Assembly: GCA_018894105.1 (NCBI GenBank) | Contig: CM032122.1 | Location: forward strand, 36,921,404 to 36,985,403 | Reading direction: 5' to 3' | Source of the DNA: Jacaranda mimosifolia | Taxonomy: Eukaryota > Streptophyta > Magnoliopsida > Lamiales > Bignoniaceae | DNA: 64,000 nucleotides | In this document: piece by piece, positions 37,663 to 49,975 of the stretch | How positions within the stretch are numbered: the stretch's first letter is position 1 | Layout of the letters: each line of letters opens with the position of its first letter | Made by a program: the position numbers and the translations under genes | The notes under the pieces: generated by a model | Seen by the model: the letters and a program-made list of their open reading frames with translations, nothing else | What the model was told of the DNA's origin: nothing | The model's database searches: none

Positions 37663-37785
37663 TAGTGTCCCACATCGGTGAAATAAATAAGTTATGGTCT
37701 CTATATATAGTTTTGAACAATCATTACCTCATGAGCTAGCTTTTGAGGTTGAGTTAAGCCCAAGGTCTATTCTTTAATATAAATA
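37663..37785 (+). mobile_element. LTR/TRIM-like fragment (GTCCCACATCGG motif)
   Basis: TTAGTGTCCCACATCGGTGA is followed by a TATATATAG box and TGAGCTAGCTTTTGAGGTTG, then GAGTTAAGCCCAAGG. This order of words is commonly seen in the long terminal repeats of small plant retroelements. I see no matching second LTR, primer-binding site or polyprotein, so it would be a solo or fragmentary LTR. Confidence 0.35.
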
Positions 37786-40138
37786 AAAAATATCTTACTC
37801 TATACACTTATATAAAATGGTTGTGTGATTTTATATATATAGGCAATTAGAATAAGGAGAAAACATATTAGTCGTAAAGAGCTATTTCCAAGCATTTTCT
37901 AATGTACCTTTTCAAATCCTATAAATCTTTAAAAGTAATCTCAAAGCTTTCAAGCTGATTGCACAAGTCTCACATCAAAATTTCTCAAATTTAATAAATA
38001 ATATTGCCCAAAAAGAAAAATTATTCACCACTTCTTTGATCAAGGAATACTTTCTTCAAGCTCCCGAAACAAAGTTTAATGGTAAGTCAAGAATTAAGGA
38101 AAAATAATTTATATTAACAATTATAAAAAAATTAAAATGATATTCCTAAATTTTATCTAATAAATTCTTTTTTAATGTATTTATTTCTAAATTTTATTAT
38201 TTACTTTTTTGTATAAAATTCGTGCGAACAATGACAATAATTTGTCAAACTCTAATCATATTCTTGCGGAGGAGTGATCAACAATGTACTTTGGAGTTTC
38301 ACTTACCTTATATATTATTTGTTTAATTTGCATGCTAGATACATATACATTTTTTTTCCTTTAATTTTTTCAGATAGGGAATCGTCCACAATCTAATTTG
38401 AGTACTCCTGCGAACTCAAACTCCCCCCCAATCTAGAGTTAGGTTGGTGCAATTGTATAATGCCCCGACTGGGAGGGGTTTGCTTTCCGCCGAGGTGCTA
38501 CTCAACAATATCACACATGTCTTCGTTACACAGAAAATACATTTCTCGAAAATCCCAAATAATTAATTTCCGTTATGACCTTCATCGATTGTTTTAGTTT
38601 GAACCAAAATATACACTTCTATAACCCTCGTTGTCTCATGTGTTGACTGGATTGGTCTATCTTCGTTACTCAATTCTATTTGGGGCAAAGAACAGAAGAA
38701 ACAATAAAGCAACGTAAGTCCAGAATGACCCTTTTAATATAAATCCTTAAATTCCCAACATTTCTATCTAAACTTTAATTAATTTAATTTCAATCACTTT
38801 AAACTAATTTTCTAAAAATTGGGGGTCTTACAAATCAAAATTATTTTGACCCTCAAGTTGCCCCGTTAGGGTCTCATGTCCATGCATAGATTAAGTTTTT
38901 GTATTGGCATTTTTCTTTTTTATTTTCTTCCTTTTTCCAAACAAGATGATTTGATCTGGTTTGAAAAGGAAACCTTACTTTTCACGAGATCAAATAAGAT
39001 TTATTTTCTAGCTTCTATATATACAACTAAAATTCATTCAAACTCGAACTCTAAACTTTATAGATATAAGAACGAGGATGATGCTTGACCAATCAACTAG
39101 TAGATATGTCCATAACTTTTAAATTAGAAAATGCTAAAAACTTTTTCTGCTATTAATTTTGAATGAGTTAAAATAAATGAGGGATGAGATATTTACGTCA
39201 TAGGCATCAAGAGTTATAATTTTATGTGTTAAGGTGTACCTTTTAAGAAACTTTTAATTTTCATTGATCTTATCATCTTAAATAATTTATTGATTTTGAT
39301 GTAAGTTTATCAGTTAAACTTATCTTATTGTTGAATATTTATTTTATTTCCCTCGCATAAACGTATTCCGATTATCTTATGATAAAGTTTTTTTTTTTTT
39401 TTTTTCCTTTTTAAATCGTAAATTAAATAGAAGGCGTTGTGTGGACCGACTTAACAAAACGACAAGGCACTCTCATGCAAACGACAGTGCTGCTCCGTCA
39501 TAATTAGCTTTGGTGTATATGCTCTGGCTTAGGGATTATGCTTTTATTTTGATGGCCGTGACTGTTATCATAATGTCATCACTTCCACAAAATTCAATAA
39601 TGGCCGTTGATTTCTAGATTGCCTGGTCGTTTTCTTACAAAACTTAATTGAATGTGACATTTCATAAATTTATAAAGAATTAGCTGTCGCTCTATTAAGC
39701 TAATCTTCTCAAGTGCATAATTCATTCTTTCGGTTTTAAAAGTTCAATATTGAATTTGGGTTTTTCTTTTTCTTTTCTTTTTTTTCTTTCCTTTGTTAAA
39801 TACACGTATGTCCGAGATTTGTTAATTTAAACTAATGACCTTATATGTCGTGTGTGAGATTTATAATATCTGGAGCTAATTAAGCTCATTCGATAAAAAT
39901 TGTATTTGTGTTTGATATGAGAAATGAGTACAAGACTTAATTCAATTGGAGATCTATTTTTAAGAACTTATTTAGAAATTCATTAACACAAGAAATCAAG
40001 TTTAGACACCTTTTTTCTTCTTCTATTAGATAAAAAGCTTTTGACTTGATCTCTACTTAGTCAAAAATCAATTGATATTTGAAAAAATTATTAAATTATT
40101 TAAGTTCGTGCCACATTACCAAATACAGAAAAACAAAC
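37786..40138. other. Intergenic DNA, no gene seen
   Basis: The stretch 38380-38560 is GC-richer (for example GCCCCGACTGGGAGGGG) but carries no recognisable gene or element. A T-run of about 18 lies near 39388-39405. The rest is AT-rich and of low complexity. Confidence 0.35.
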
Positions 40139-40141
40139 TTA

Positions 40142-40556
40142 GAGGATGTTCGGCTAAACTTATTTAAAAAGTTCAATAGGTTTTTACATTTTATAAGATG
40201 TTTTTTGAGCTTATAAGATATTATATCTTTTTCTAAAAATAAGTTCTTAAAATATTTAGATAAAATAAGATTTTGGACCTTATAAGATGTCAGTAATGAT
40301 AATTTTGTAATTAATATGATTAAAATTAAGAGACATTGTTAAGATGTTAAAAATTAAGTTAGAAATTTTTTACTTTAAAAAAAAAACTTGTAAGCTTCTA
40401 ACATCTTATTTTATGAGCTTATAAGTTCTTTTTTTTTAAAAAAAAAATTACCAAATATTTTTTAACATTTTATAAGCTCTCAAATATTTTATAAGATATT
40501 TAGCAAATATTTTATAAAATATTTTAAAAAACTTATAAGTTCGCTCAAACACTCTC
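40142..40556. mobile_element. MITE, GAGNGTGTTTGG family, copy 3
   Basis: The left end is GAGGATGTTCGGCTAAACTT and the right end AGTTCGCTCAAACACTCTC. TTA flanks both sides (40139-40141 and 40557-40559). The 415-bp interior has many TTATAAG words and matches the MITE split at 34.2-35.3 kb. Confidence 0.7.
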
Positions 40557-40559
40557 TTA

Positions 40560-42842
40560 AACTCGATAAAAATTTGAAACTATAATATAATATTTTGTTA
40601 GACTATGCTAAGTTGAGCTGCATTCCAAATGTGTCGAATTTAAAACATCTAAATATGAATCAGCCACATGATTCTTAGCTTGTAAGAAAGTGAATGAGGA
40701 CAAGCATAGACAACTCCATCATTTCTGAATTACTATGGCAGATGACTTCGGGAAGATATATACCTCGATAACGTTAATTTATGGCGGTTGAGAAAAATAA
40801 GAGGTGGGAGTGGATTGGATTGCCTTTTTGTTGTTTTTTCCTTTTTAACTTAATTTAAAATGTACGTACAAAAAATTTGTTAAAGTATGAATTTTTAATT
40901 TTATGCTTACATATATACGAATCATGTTATTAAATCAACCGATCATTTAATGGACTGGACTAAATGGACCAAACCCTGTGATCACACGACGATTTTAATG
41001 TTTCACATTGAAAACAATTTAGGACTTGAAGATCTCCCATAATGTATCAAAAATAGAAACAAAATGGCTTCTAACTTTGGCATTTTGGATTCTTTATATT
41101 ATTTATATATGTGTACACGACAGATCAAATGTTTCTTAGAGTTTAAATTTCATACCTCATATTTATATATGTAAGAGCAAATTTACTGGACCAACTGACC
41201 ATTCAACAATTTCTTTTTGAAATATTTATTTCATTTCATATTTAAGCTCTAATTAAACTTAACAAATATAAGTCATTTCGTGCATCTTTAAAATATACTA
41301 TAGATAAAATATCATTTCAAACAATGATGAGTAACCTACGGTGTCAAACAAAGATAGCAATGAATACATCAATTACACATCAAGATTAAAAATAATCCCA
41401 ACTTTCCATTATTATAAAATTTTCAAAGCTCAATTTACATACCAAATTTATTTACCTTATTGAAAAGTTAATTTATTGATTAATATATATATATATATAT
41501 ATATTGTTGTAAGAGATAACCAAATTAAACAATTAAAGAAAAATGAAAAAAAAAAACGTATTTAATCCAACCCCAATGAAAGTTGATATCAAAAGCGGGA
41601 ACCACAATTTACGTGTGAACCTATATTCAAATTTCTTATTTCAATGCGGGTATTACTTTTAAGTCTGCAACTGCAAGTTTGTTGGGCATGAAAATTTTGT
41701 TTAAATAGATTGAGCACTTAAATTAAGATGATAAATGATTTGCTTAAAAAATATTCAATGGATGCCTGCTAATTGTTAATGAAAATTTATGTAGTGTCTA
41801 GTTTTTTAAATTTATTTCATACTTACATTGAATATTTCTTTTAATTTAACTGTTTATGACCCAATTTTAAGTTGCACCAAATATATATTTATATTTTTTG
41901 AAATGAATTTTTTTAATTAATTGTAGGAGTCACTTAATAATCCAGATACAATGAATTGGGGAGGGTCAACCTCCCAAATTCCACAACCGGACAAAAAAAT
42001 TAAAGTTCGTGTTCGCTGATCGCCTAACAAAAGAGATTTGAAGATGCTTGTGTCTTTTTCTAACCATTTGTAGTCATCCACAATAACACCAAACTCTCCG
42101 GGAAAAAAATCATTATTTTCAACGAGCTCGTGATAAGTGCATCATCTTTGTAAATATATTAAGTACTTCACTAAATACACACTGATGTATATCTGCACAA
42201 TAAAGTATATAATAAAAATACAACTTAAGAAATCAAAATAATTAACTTTGTCCCATACTAACTTTATGTTTGAATTATAAATTTTAATGAGAAAAAAAAA
42301 TAAAAAAATTTCTTTTTATGTTTGGAATGATGTAATTTCATGTTTTAATTTCTGTTATTTTGTATTTTCCTTTTCGTGACGGAAAGCAGAAAACCGTGTC
42401 TAAATAATTTTTCTTTCTCCTTTCATAATAAGGCACTTTCAAACATCAGCTGTCGCCGTCAGTGTCAGTCACTGGATTTTAGCCCCTTCTTTTCTCTGAC
42501 CAACCCCACCACCGGAAAAGTCTAACACCACCGATTATTGACTTACAGTGCAATTCTTTGATCTATTCCCCATTTGGCCATTTCCATTATTAACCCTTTA
42601 ACACCATTCTGAATTGGACAGTTCCAATTTGAAGTTTTGAACTTCCAGTCCCAAACAGTACTCAAATATGGAAATAGTCGAGCAAAGAATAAATTATTTA
42701 AATTCAATAAATTAAAATATATATTATCTTTTTAATTTCTCTTCAAAACGTTAGAATTGCATACCCAGCCAAAAACAAAAACAAAAACAAAAACAAAAAG
42801 GTCTCACTGTTAACTAATTAATTTAAATAAACTGAGAATGAA
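40560..42842. other. Intergenic DNA downstream of the S40 gene
   Basis: No gene is visible. On the minus strand at about 41205-41130 there is a tRNA-like SINE trace (GGTCAGTTGGTCCAGTAAAT). An AAAAAC repeat lies at about 42770-42799 next to the S40 stop. Part of the S40 3' untranslated region must be here. Confidence 0.4.
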
Positions 42843-43319
42843 TCAATCCTCAAACCCAGTTTTCTGCCAAATTGCATTTCTAACCCTGCTCAGATCTCTC
42901 CCCTTGAGAGTCCTCCCGATCCCTTCGTGCATCGAGAAGGGGGCGATCCTAGTCCTCGCCATTTGCCGCGCCAAAAACTCGTGCGGTGGAATCCGATTTC
43001 CATTCTCCTCGGCTTCGTCTCCATCGTAATCATCGTCGCTGTCTCTCCGCCGGTTCTCCCTGTACTCATCCTTCAATATCTTCGACCAATCCGGCACATT
43101 CACAGGCATGGAAGACGCCCCGCCCACTCTTCCCATAGCGGCCGGCGACGGCTTCCGGGAGATTCTAGAACTCGGCTTCCGGTATTCCGGCGACTGCGAC
43201 CGAGTGGCGGCGTTCCAGACCTCGGATTCGTCGAGCTCGAAGATCATTGAATCGTTTGTGAGGCCCTGATCGCTAGGGAGGAATCTGTTTGCTCTCGGGA
43301 AGTAGCTTTTCGACGTCGC

Positions 43320-43322
<3 letters not shown>
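42843..43322 (-). CDS. Senescence regulator S40 family protein (DUF584)
   Basis: A single exon of 160 codons encodes 159 residues. The protein begins [20 protein letters not shown], has [10 protein letters not shown] around 31-40 and a central [12 protein letters not shown] motif. It ends with the conserved C-terminal block [16 protein letters not shown] and [20 protein letters not shown], which defines the S40 family. An acidic, aspartate-rich linker ([14 protein letters not shown]) precedes that block. S40 relatives are small nuclear proteins whose genes respond to senescence, dark, ABA, salicylate or pathogen cues. They have no known enzymatic activity. The start codon directly follows a GT microsatellite. 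The same frame stays open upstream but only from a TTG codon, so the ATG at 43322 is the start. A TATA box lies about 185 bp upstream. Confidence 0.93.

Positions 43323-43350
<28 letters not shown>
43321..43350. repeat. (AC)n microsatellite abutting the S40 start codon
   Basis: About 14 AC units run right up to the CAT of the start codon on the plus strand, so the S40 mRNA leader ends in a GU repeat immediately before AUG. Length variation here would change only the leader. Confidence 0.9.
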
Positions 43351-43355
<5 letters not shown>

Positions 43356-43503
43356 AATCAAAAATTGATTTCAACAATCTTCACTCTTCTTTTGCTCACT
43401 CTTTTCTTCGATATACGTTTTTCTGAATGGGGTATTTTATATTTGTTGGAATTGAGTATAAAAATTGATCATTTGATACCTTACAAGGGCTGCGTTTGAT
43501 CTG

Positions 43504-43511
43504 CTTTTATA
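43504..43511 (-). promoter_or_regulatory. Probable TATA box of the S40 gene
   Basis: On the minus strand the sequence reads TATAAAAG. It would place transcription initiation near 43480 and give a leader of about 155 bases. A (CT)n tract at about 43547-43565 lies just upstream. Confidence 0.55.
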
Positions 43512-43984
43512 GAGAGTGGAGTCACTTAACGGATAAGGTTTCCGGTTCTCTCTCTCTCTCTCTCTAACTATCGTCTCTTCAATTTATTTATTTTCTCTGC
43601 AACTGAGATTTAATACGGAGATGTACAATTTTGACCCCCCAAAGCTCGTAAAAATTGCCACGTCGCTCTTACTTTTATCCTCCATGGCCCCGGCAAAATT
43701 GTGGTAATTTTGGCAATTACCTATCTATGAAAAGAATAACTACTATATAATCATTCAATATTTTTTTTGTATTAAGATCTGAAATGTAATTTATATCAAT
43801 AATTTTTCTTGATAAATAAGGCATTCTAGTTATCTTTTTCAATATTTAATGCCCTTAGTTGTGCTGTCATTCAACATAGTGAATATATTATAATAATTCC
43901 AAAATAATCTCAAACTTTAACATCATCCCTTATTTTGACTATATTATGCTACATCCCATCTTATTATTTAAATGGACCCTAATA

Positions 43985-44346
43985 GGCTGTTTGGATTTAT
44001 TTTCTAGATGCATTTTTATTTTTAGGTTAAAAGAAATAGTGAAAAGTTAATTATAAAAATATTTTTAAAAATAAAATATTGTTTGAATGTTTTGTTTAAA
44101 ATGTAATGATTATATACTGTTGAAAATGAGTTGTAATTGAAAAATATTGTGTTTTTGTATTAAAAATCCTGCAAATGTGAATAGGAGAAAATAAAAAGTG
44201 AAAATAAAAATAGAGTGTAAGAGTTTGTCTTGAAAAATATTTTAAAAATGAAAATATATGTGAAAATGGAGGAGAAGTTGATGGCTCTTTATTTTTATTT
44301 TCAGTAGAAAATAAAAATGGGTCCAGAAAACAAAAACAAACTTGCC
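43985..44346. mobile_element. Tourist-like MITE (GGCTGTTTGG ends)
   Basis: The left end GGCTGTTTGGATTTATTTTC and the right end AACAAAAACAAACTTGCC form imperfect inverted repeats. The interior alternates AAAATAAAAATG-type words, like the short element at 57851-57977. It lies directly next to the hAT-like element that starts at 44366. Confidence 0.55.
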
Positions 44347-44365
44347 TTTAGAGTGTACACATGAT

Positions 44366-44934
44366 TAGTGTTCGAAAAATCGGACCATTCATTGAATCAA
44401 AAAACTTATCGGTTCACGGTTCATTGGTTCAACCATTGGTCGAACCGTAATTGAACCATGACGTTATAGTTACGAAATATATATATTTATATATTATATT
44501 ACTTAAAAATTAATAAAATACCAAAATATAAAACACAAAGAGCATAAAATGATATTGTCTAACATTACAATCCAAATTTCATAATTCATATTATAAATGA
44601 TCACAACAATTTAAATATATCAAGTCTAAAGTTTAAAGTTGATGGTGTAAGTTAATTCTAAACTCTAAGCTAAGGGTTTTTTTTTTCTTTTTTTTTTCCC
44701 ATTTTTAAATAGCTTGTGATGTGTACCTTAACCTTCAAACTTTATACTTAGACAAAAAAAAAAAAAAAAATTATTAAAAATTAAATGGAAAAACTGGTCT
44801 GAACGACCAGCCTGAACGGTTTTTACAAAATATGAATCCCCCCCCCATTTTAAAAGAAAATCAGACCGATTCGTTTGCTGATTAACAATCCGACTGGTCC
44901 GACCGACCGATCTGGTCTGGTTTTTTAAACAGTG
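44366..44934. mobile_element. hAT-like element with near-perfect 8-bp duplication
   Basis: The left end is TAGTGTTCGAAAAATCGGAC and the right end reads, inverted, CACTGTTTAAAAAACCAGAC. Flanks are CACATGAT (44358-44365) and CGCATGAT (44935-44942), matching at 7 of 8 bases. GC-richer subterminal zones (GGTTCATTGGTTCAACC at the left, GACTGGTCCGACCGACCG at the right) enclose an AT-rich core. There is no coding capacity. Confidence 0.72.
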
Positions 44935-44942
44935 CGCATGAT

Positions 44943-46993
44943 GACTCCCATGTGGGTTTCAATTTTAGGGAAGGTAATTTTGGGATTTCTCAATTTGAGG
45001 AGTTATTAAAATGACTATTCAATTAATCATTTTTAAGAATGTTATTGTAAGGAAGTACTATCAAAATCTTGTAAGCTCAAATAAGCATAGAATTTCCACA
45101 ATTATTAAATAAAAAAATTAATTTGGCACGAAAACTTACCAAATCCCAAACACATGATTTCTAAAAAAAAAAGCATAAAATATAAAAATAAAAAAAGATA
45201 GGGTCTTAGAAACACTTATCATTTATTTTAACTTAAATTATATCTAACTAAATTACTCGTATACATTTAACTAATTGTGATGGCACGCAAATGAGGAGGT
45301 TTTTAATTGTTACCTGGCTTTTCTATTAATCATTGACCATAAATTATTACTAGGAATGATTTCAAATTTATATGCCCTACTTTTTTATTCGAAGAAATAA
45401 GCTATAAGTTCAAAAATTCTATTGCTTGCTAACTAGTTTGCAATGAGTTTTGTTAAAAGGTCGAACACAATGTCATGCTTTACAAGTGAAAACAACACGC
45501 TAATTAAATTGTGGTATCACCACCTAAATTATAAAGACATTTCGAATCTTTTATTTCAATACTTATTTCATCTTCTATTTCAATTTATATATATTTATTA
45601 AATAGTAAATATATTTTTATAAAAATAATTAATTATGAATCGAATAAAATTTAACATACATGCAGATAAAATTAAAACATCAAAACTGTAAGACAGGTGA
45701 AACATATAATCCTAACTATATTAGCATTACTGTCGTTAATTAACTAATTTTTTGACAAAAAATTCTGTTTACTAGTTCTATATTCACAACGCATTATGCA
45801 ACCAATTATAGTCAATAAATGTACCAAAACTGTGTCCATTAATACTAATTGATATGTCTCCTCATCAAAGGTAAAAAGCGTTCTTTGAGTTTAGTTGTAT
45901 AGGCTTCTGATTTTAGCAGGAATTATGTAGGATCGAAGCAATATCGATTGTACTAATTCTAGTCTAAATTATGAGTGAGTTCGAGGCTGCATTGGCATTC
46001 AAATCAAATTGGGGTTGATTTCCTATATTAAAAAAAAAAAAAAAAAAAAAGGGGGGGGGGGGGGTGCGGGGTGCGCAGAAAGCGTGTTTGTTTAATGTGG
46101 TGAACTAACCTAATGAGAGGGTAGGCATGATACCGTCGTCATGCCTAATTACCAATTGAAATTCCAAATCCCATTTCTTTATTTAAATCATGATGTTCCA
46201 ACTAGCGACTTTCTTTCTTTTTCTTTTTCTTTTTCTTTTCTTTTTTCCTTTTTATAAATAATTGTGGTAACTTGATGATTATGCTTCATTATAAAGCAGT
46301 CTTTTCTTTACTAAATAAACGAAGAATATATCTTTAGTTTTTGGTTCTTTATAATTTGGAGAGAATATATGCACTCTATTTTACATTATGAGGGTATTTG
46401 GATTAGCGTATGAATTTTTTAAAATATTCTGTAAGATATTTGGAAATTTATAAAATGTCAAAAGTGTTTGATAATTTAAAAAAAAAAAGATAAATGAATT
46501 TTTAGAACAAAATATTAAAAACTTTAAACTCTTATTTTAAAGAAAAGTAAGGAGTTTCTTAATTTAGGATTGTAACAAATTCTATTAATTTTAACCATAT
46601 TAATTACAAAATTATTATTACTATTCTAAAAACTTGAAATTGATTTTCCTCATAGCAATGCTGCTAGGAAAAATTATGTACACAAAAAACTGCTGAAACT
46701 ATCTTTTTGTTCTTAATTTGCAATTTTGTTTGAATGGTAATGCTAATTATCCCTTTTTTTTCGAAGGAAAAAAAAAAAATAAAATAAAAATGAGAGGACA
46801 TAGGGGCAACCAAACGTTTCAACCTTTCGGTTTCATTCCTTTCATTTTCCAAACATTTTCAACAAGCAATTGTTTTTTGTTTCTTTTGGACCAACTTTCA
46901 ATTATTCTTGTTTTTTGGCAATTAGTGCAAGGTACACCAATTATTCTTTCTTCCTTGTTTGAAATTATGCACCATTATATTATCAAAATATCA
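44943..46993. other. Intergenic DNA with a poly-A/poly-G junction
   Basis: No gene is visible. At about 46029-46050 a run of more than 20 A is followed at once by 14 G (46051-46064). Around 46389-46500 there is a partial MITE of the GTGTTTGG kind. An open frame on either strand near 46664-46999 is AT-rich chance. Confidence 0.45.
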
Positions 46994-47345
46994 TATTGAT
47001 ATCGTAAAAAATGACAATCAGTATATTTATTAATGGTCAAGAGGTCGACCAGAGACGAGGACTCGGCTGAGCATTTATTGGACTTGCTGATAGAATCAAG
47101 TATGGGTTTTGAGGTCGGAAGATAGGGACGATTGATGTATAAGTGGGTATCAGATGTGATTAGTTGATCTTTCTGGTAATAAATGATGGAGTATTTATAG
47201 TTGATCATGTGGCTAGTCCAGGACTGTTTGATTAGCGTGGATATCATCTTCTACATACATGTATCCCAATATAGAGGGTCGAGATCATTTTGTCCCGCGG
47301 GTATGGGTCAGCTGGTAGGGCTGACCCCTTTAAAAAAGAAGCAGA
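46994..47345. other. GC-richer unassigned block, probably transposon-derived
   Basis: The block has ordinary base composition (GGTCGACCAGAGACGAGG near its start) and a small hairpin (GGGTCAGC at 47305-47312 pairing with GCTGACCC at 47320-47327). The surroundings are strongly AT-rich. It resembles LTR material but I found no element ends, so the class stays open. Confidence 0.3.
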
Positions 47346-47619
47346 TCCTTGGGGCATTTTTGAAATTTTGATAAAAAATAGGAGCATTTACGTCTTTTGG
47401 AAATTCCTCCATTATCACATATATATCTAAACTATATAATATCATGGGTAGAATTACATGAGCCATTGATGCAAAAATTATTCTTAAAAATGGAGGTACA
47501 TAGTTGCACGAGTTGGGGTATCATAACATTTTTTTTATAAAAAAACGACGAAATAAATTATCTATTATATTAAGATATTATTATAATATCAATTAAATAA
47601 ATAAATTTGAATTAAATAG

Positions 47620-47690
47620 TCATAGCTAGTCTAGTAACATCATCATCATACATATAAATCTAATGTTCGAATCCTAACAAACTTTCAATG
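47620..47690 (+). mobile_element. tRNA-derived SINE head-like sequence
   Basis: AGCTAGTCTAGTAACATC resembles an RNA polymerase III A box and GTTCGAATCC (47665-47674) is an excellent B box, spaced as in tRNA genes. There is no cloverleaf with paired acceptor ends, so it is not a tRNA gene. Confidence 0.45.
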
Positions 47691-48305
47691 TGTGTACGTG
47701 TGTGTTAATTAGAAAAAAAAAATGTAATTTAATAAAAATATTATAATTAAAACATATACACAAATGCTTACATGTAAATGTAATTCGAATTAATTTTTTT
47801 TTATTATAAAGCATTATAGTTCCGAACTAAATTTTACCACTTGCATAATACGTTATTTAGGTACCAATAATTTTTCAGTTGATACTTGTTGTTTTGCTCT
47901 AATTTTGAAATTTTAATTTGCACGTATTGAAGGTGAATTTCTATTTTTATACTCGTTTGAATCATCTCAATAAATCATGTTAATATCTAAAACATATAAT
48001 TGCTTTCCTTAGTCTGATGTCCAATTTAGTCCAACATGTTGCTCGTGAATGTAATTTCATATTTTTAGGATTAAGAGTACATAATTCCACATGTATAATA
48101 TGAACTTTCATAACCAAATTTTTTCTAAGTTGAACAATGATTATTTATTAACGCCCACGGACACTAGCCCTATACTAAATTATCAATTTTTATATATATA
48201 TATATATACATATCTTAAATGTCAAAATATTAAATACTTATATATATGTGAAGTATTTTTTGGTGAATGATATATGTAGGTTTGATTGTAATCTCCAACT
48301 TGATA

Positions 48306-48873
48306 CACTACATAAAAATATAATATTAACGACAAAATAATAAATGACAAAGTAAACATTGTCACTAATAATATGCATTGAGTTGCAACAGTTTTTATCT
48401 TATCATTAATAATAATTTTTAAGTAACAAGAATTTTTTTCTTGTCACAAAATGATTCAATAGAGACAAAAGGTAATGCTTTAAGTTGTCATCATTAATAA
48501 TTAGTTACACTCCTATGGTGATAACTTAGTGACAATAAAAATTATCACTATAATTTGTGACAATATTTCATTGTCACTATAAGTGTGTCATTAATTGTCT
48601 ATGGTGATAACTTAAACACTATTTAGTTTGTAAAAATCATTAAGTTGACAAAACTAAATTTTTGTCACCAAATATACATAATTAGCATTTGTTCTTGCAA
48701 CTGATGATAGGATAGGATTGAGGAAATCTCTAGTGATTCCCTTCCTTCTTCATTATGGATGTAACCTGATCTTTTTTGATATGCTAATAAATTTGTTTAT
48801 CTAAAAAGAAAAAATGACAATTTTTGCATTGTCACTTACTATTTTGTCACTAATTTATCTGTTTCTTGCAGTG
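48306..48873. mobile_element. CACTA-type non-autonomous element
   Basis: The left end begins CACTACATAAAAATATAA. The right end, read inverted, begins CACTGCAAGAAACAG. ATA flanks both sides (48303-48305 and 48874-48876), a 3-bp duplication as CACTA transposons make. Subterminal repeats of the words TTGTCAC, GTGACAA and TGGTGATAAC occur throughout. A segment at about 48690-48810 is absent from the related relic at 30 kb and may be a later insertion with a LINE-like 3' end. No transposase is encoded. Confidence 0.75.
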
Positions 48874-49435
48874 ATATTTCATGAATAAGATAACATTTTG
48901 TCATGCATTCTTTGTTAGTGTACTCCACTCTTTTATTGCATGATATTTTGGACTTAAAGTCACCAATAATTTTCAAAATTATTGAGCCATAAAGATGGGT
49001 GGGGAGAGGGAGTTGTCCATACTCTCTAGTCTTTCGTTTTCATACCAAAAAATGCCATATTAGTGTGATAGATAAAATGGAATATAGGGACCATAAAAAT
49101 GCATGATGCTGCCCTGGTGTGGTGGCGTTCTCCATCTTCAGCCTCACGCTACTTTTTGGGAAAATGACTTCAACAATCTGACCAATATGAGACAGCACCT
49201 TTGTTATGTCTTTGAAAAGAATAATGGCTTACTTTGGAAAGGAATTATGCTAATTGGGAATTAGACTCGTCTAAAATTATTTTATTCGGATTATTCATTT
49301 TGAGATAAGAAGATTCTAACATTTGATTGTGTATGTCTTTAGAAAATTTTGATACTTTCTACTTCGCAATTATATTCTAATTTGATTGGAAAAACCACTG
49401 AAAAATGAGTTAGCTAATGAACTCTTGACTCGATA

Positions 49436-49438
<3 letters not shown>

Positions 49439-49467
<29 letters not shown>
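49439..49467. repeat. (GT)n microsatellite
   Basis: About 14 uninterrupted TG units. Confidence 0.95.
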
Positions 49468-49469
<2 letters not shown>

Positions 49470-49884
49470 AAGTTGGTATGAAGAGAAACAGGAATTATGT
49501 TTTTAACAGTAGATCAAATTCTCTCTTATTTTTTCGTACTCAATCATGTGACGTTCAAATCAGTTTTAGATATATACGAAGGAACAATAAAATATCTATA
49601 TTTTTATGCTATTTATATAGTGTGAGGCTGCTATGAGACATTTTTAGTATATTGAATAAATTAACTCTATTTAAAGAAAAAAAAGTAGAAATAGTTTTTG
49701 TTGTCTTTTTTTCCTCTCTCATCTCCTATGTATTAGTTCTCTCGTCTCTTTATTTTTTTTAAATATATAATTCAATCAAGTGCACTTAAATAACTATAAA
49801 AATATATTACCATACATTTTATATGAATTGAAATTTAAACACACATATCAAACATATTGCAACCACCTGATATTCATACACACG

Positions 49885-49975
49885 CATGCGCATCAGGAAC
49901 TCATTCGAGCTCGAATTCCTGACCATCACATTATGTGGGAGACTTATGCCACTACGCCATAGGCCATTCGGCAAT
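49885..49975 (-). mobile_element. tRNA-derived SINE head (minus strand)
   Basis: On the minus strand the A-box-like word TGGCGTAGTGG (49959-49949) is followed by AGTCTCCCACATAATGTG and a B-box-like GGAATTCGAGC near 49919-49909. This order is the usual head of plant SINEs. A cloverleaf with matching acceptor stems is missing. The tail is probably AT-rich and not delimited. Confidence 0.5.

Noticed and set aside
37663..37785. Complete LTR retrotransposon
   Set aside because: There is no second LTR, primer-binding site or polyprotein nearby; only an LTR-like fragment is listed.
43323..43361. Cys-Val repeat extension of the S40 protein
   Set aside because: It would have to start at a TTG codon and read the GT microsatellite; the ATG at 43322 matches the family start.
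49885..49975. Functional tRNA gene
   Set aside because: A- and B-box-like words are present but there are no paired acceptor ends or anticodon arm, so a SINE head is the better reading.
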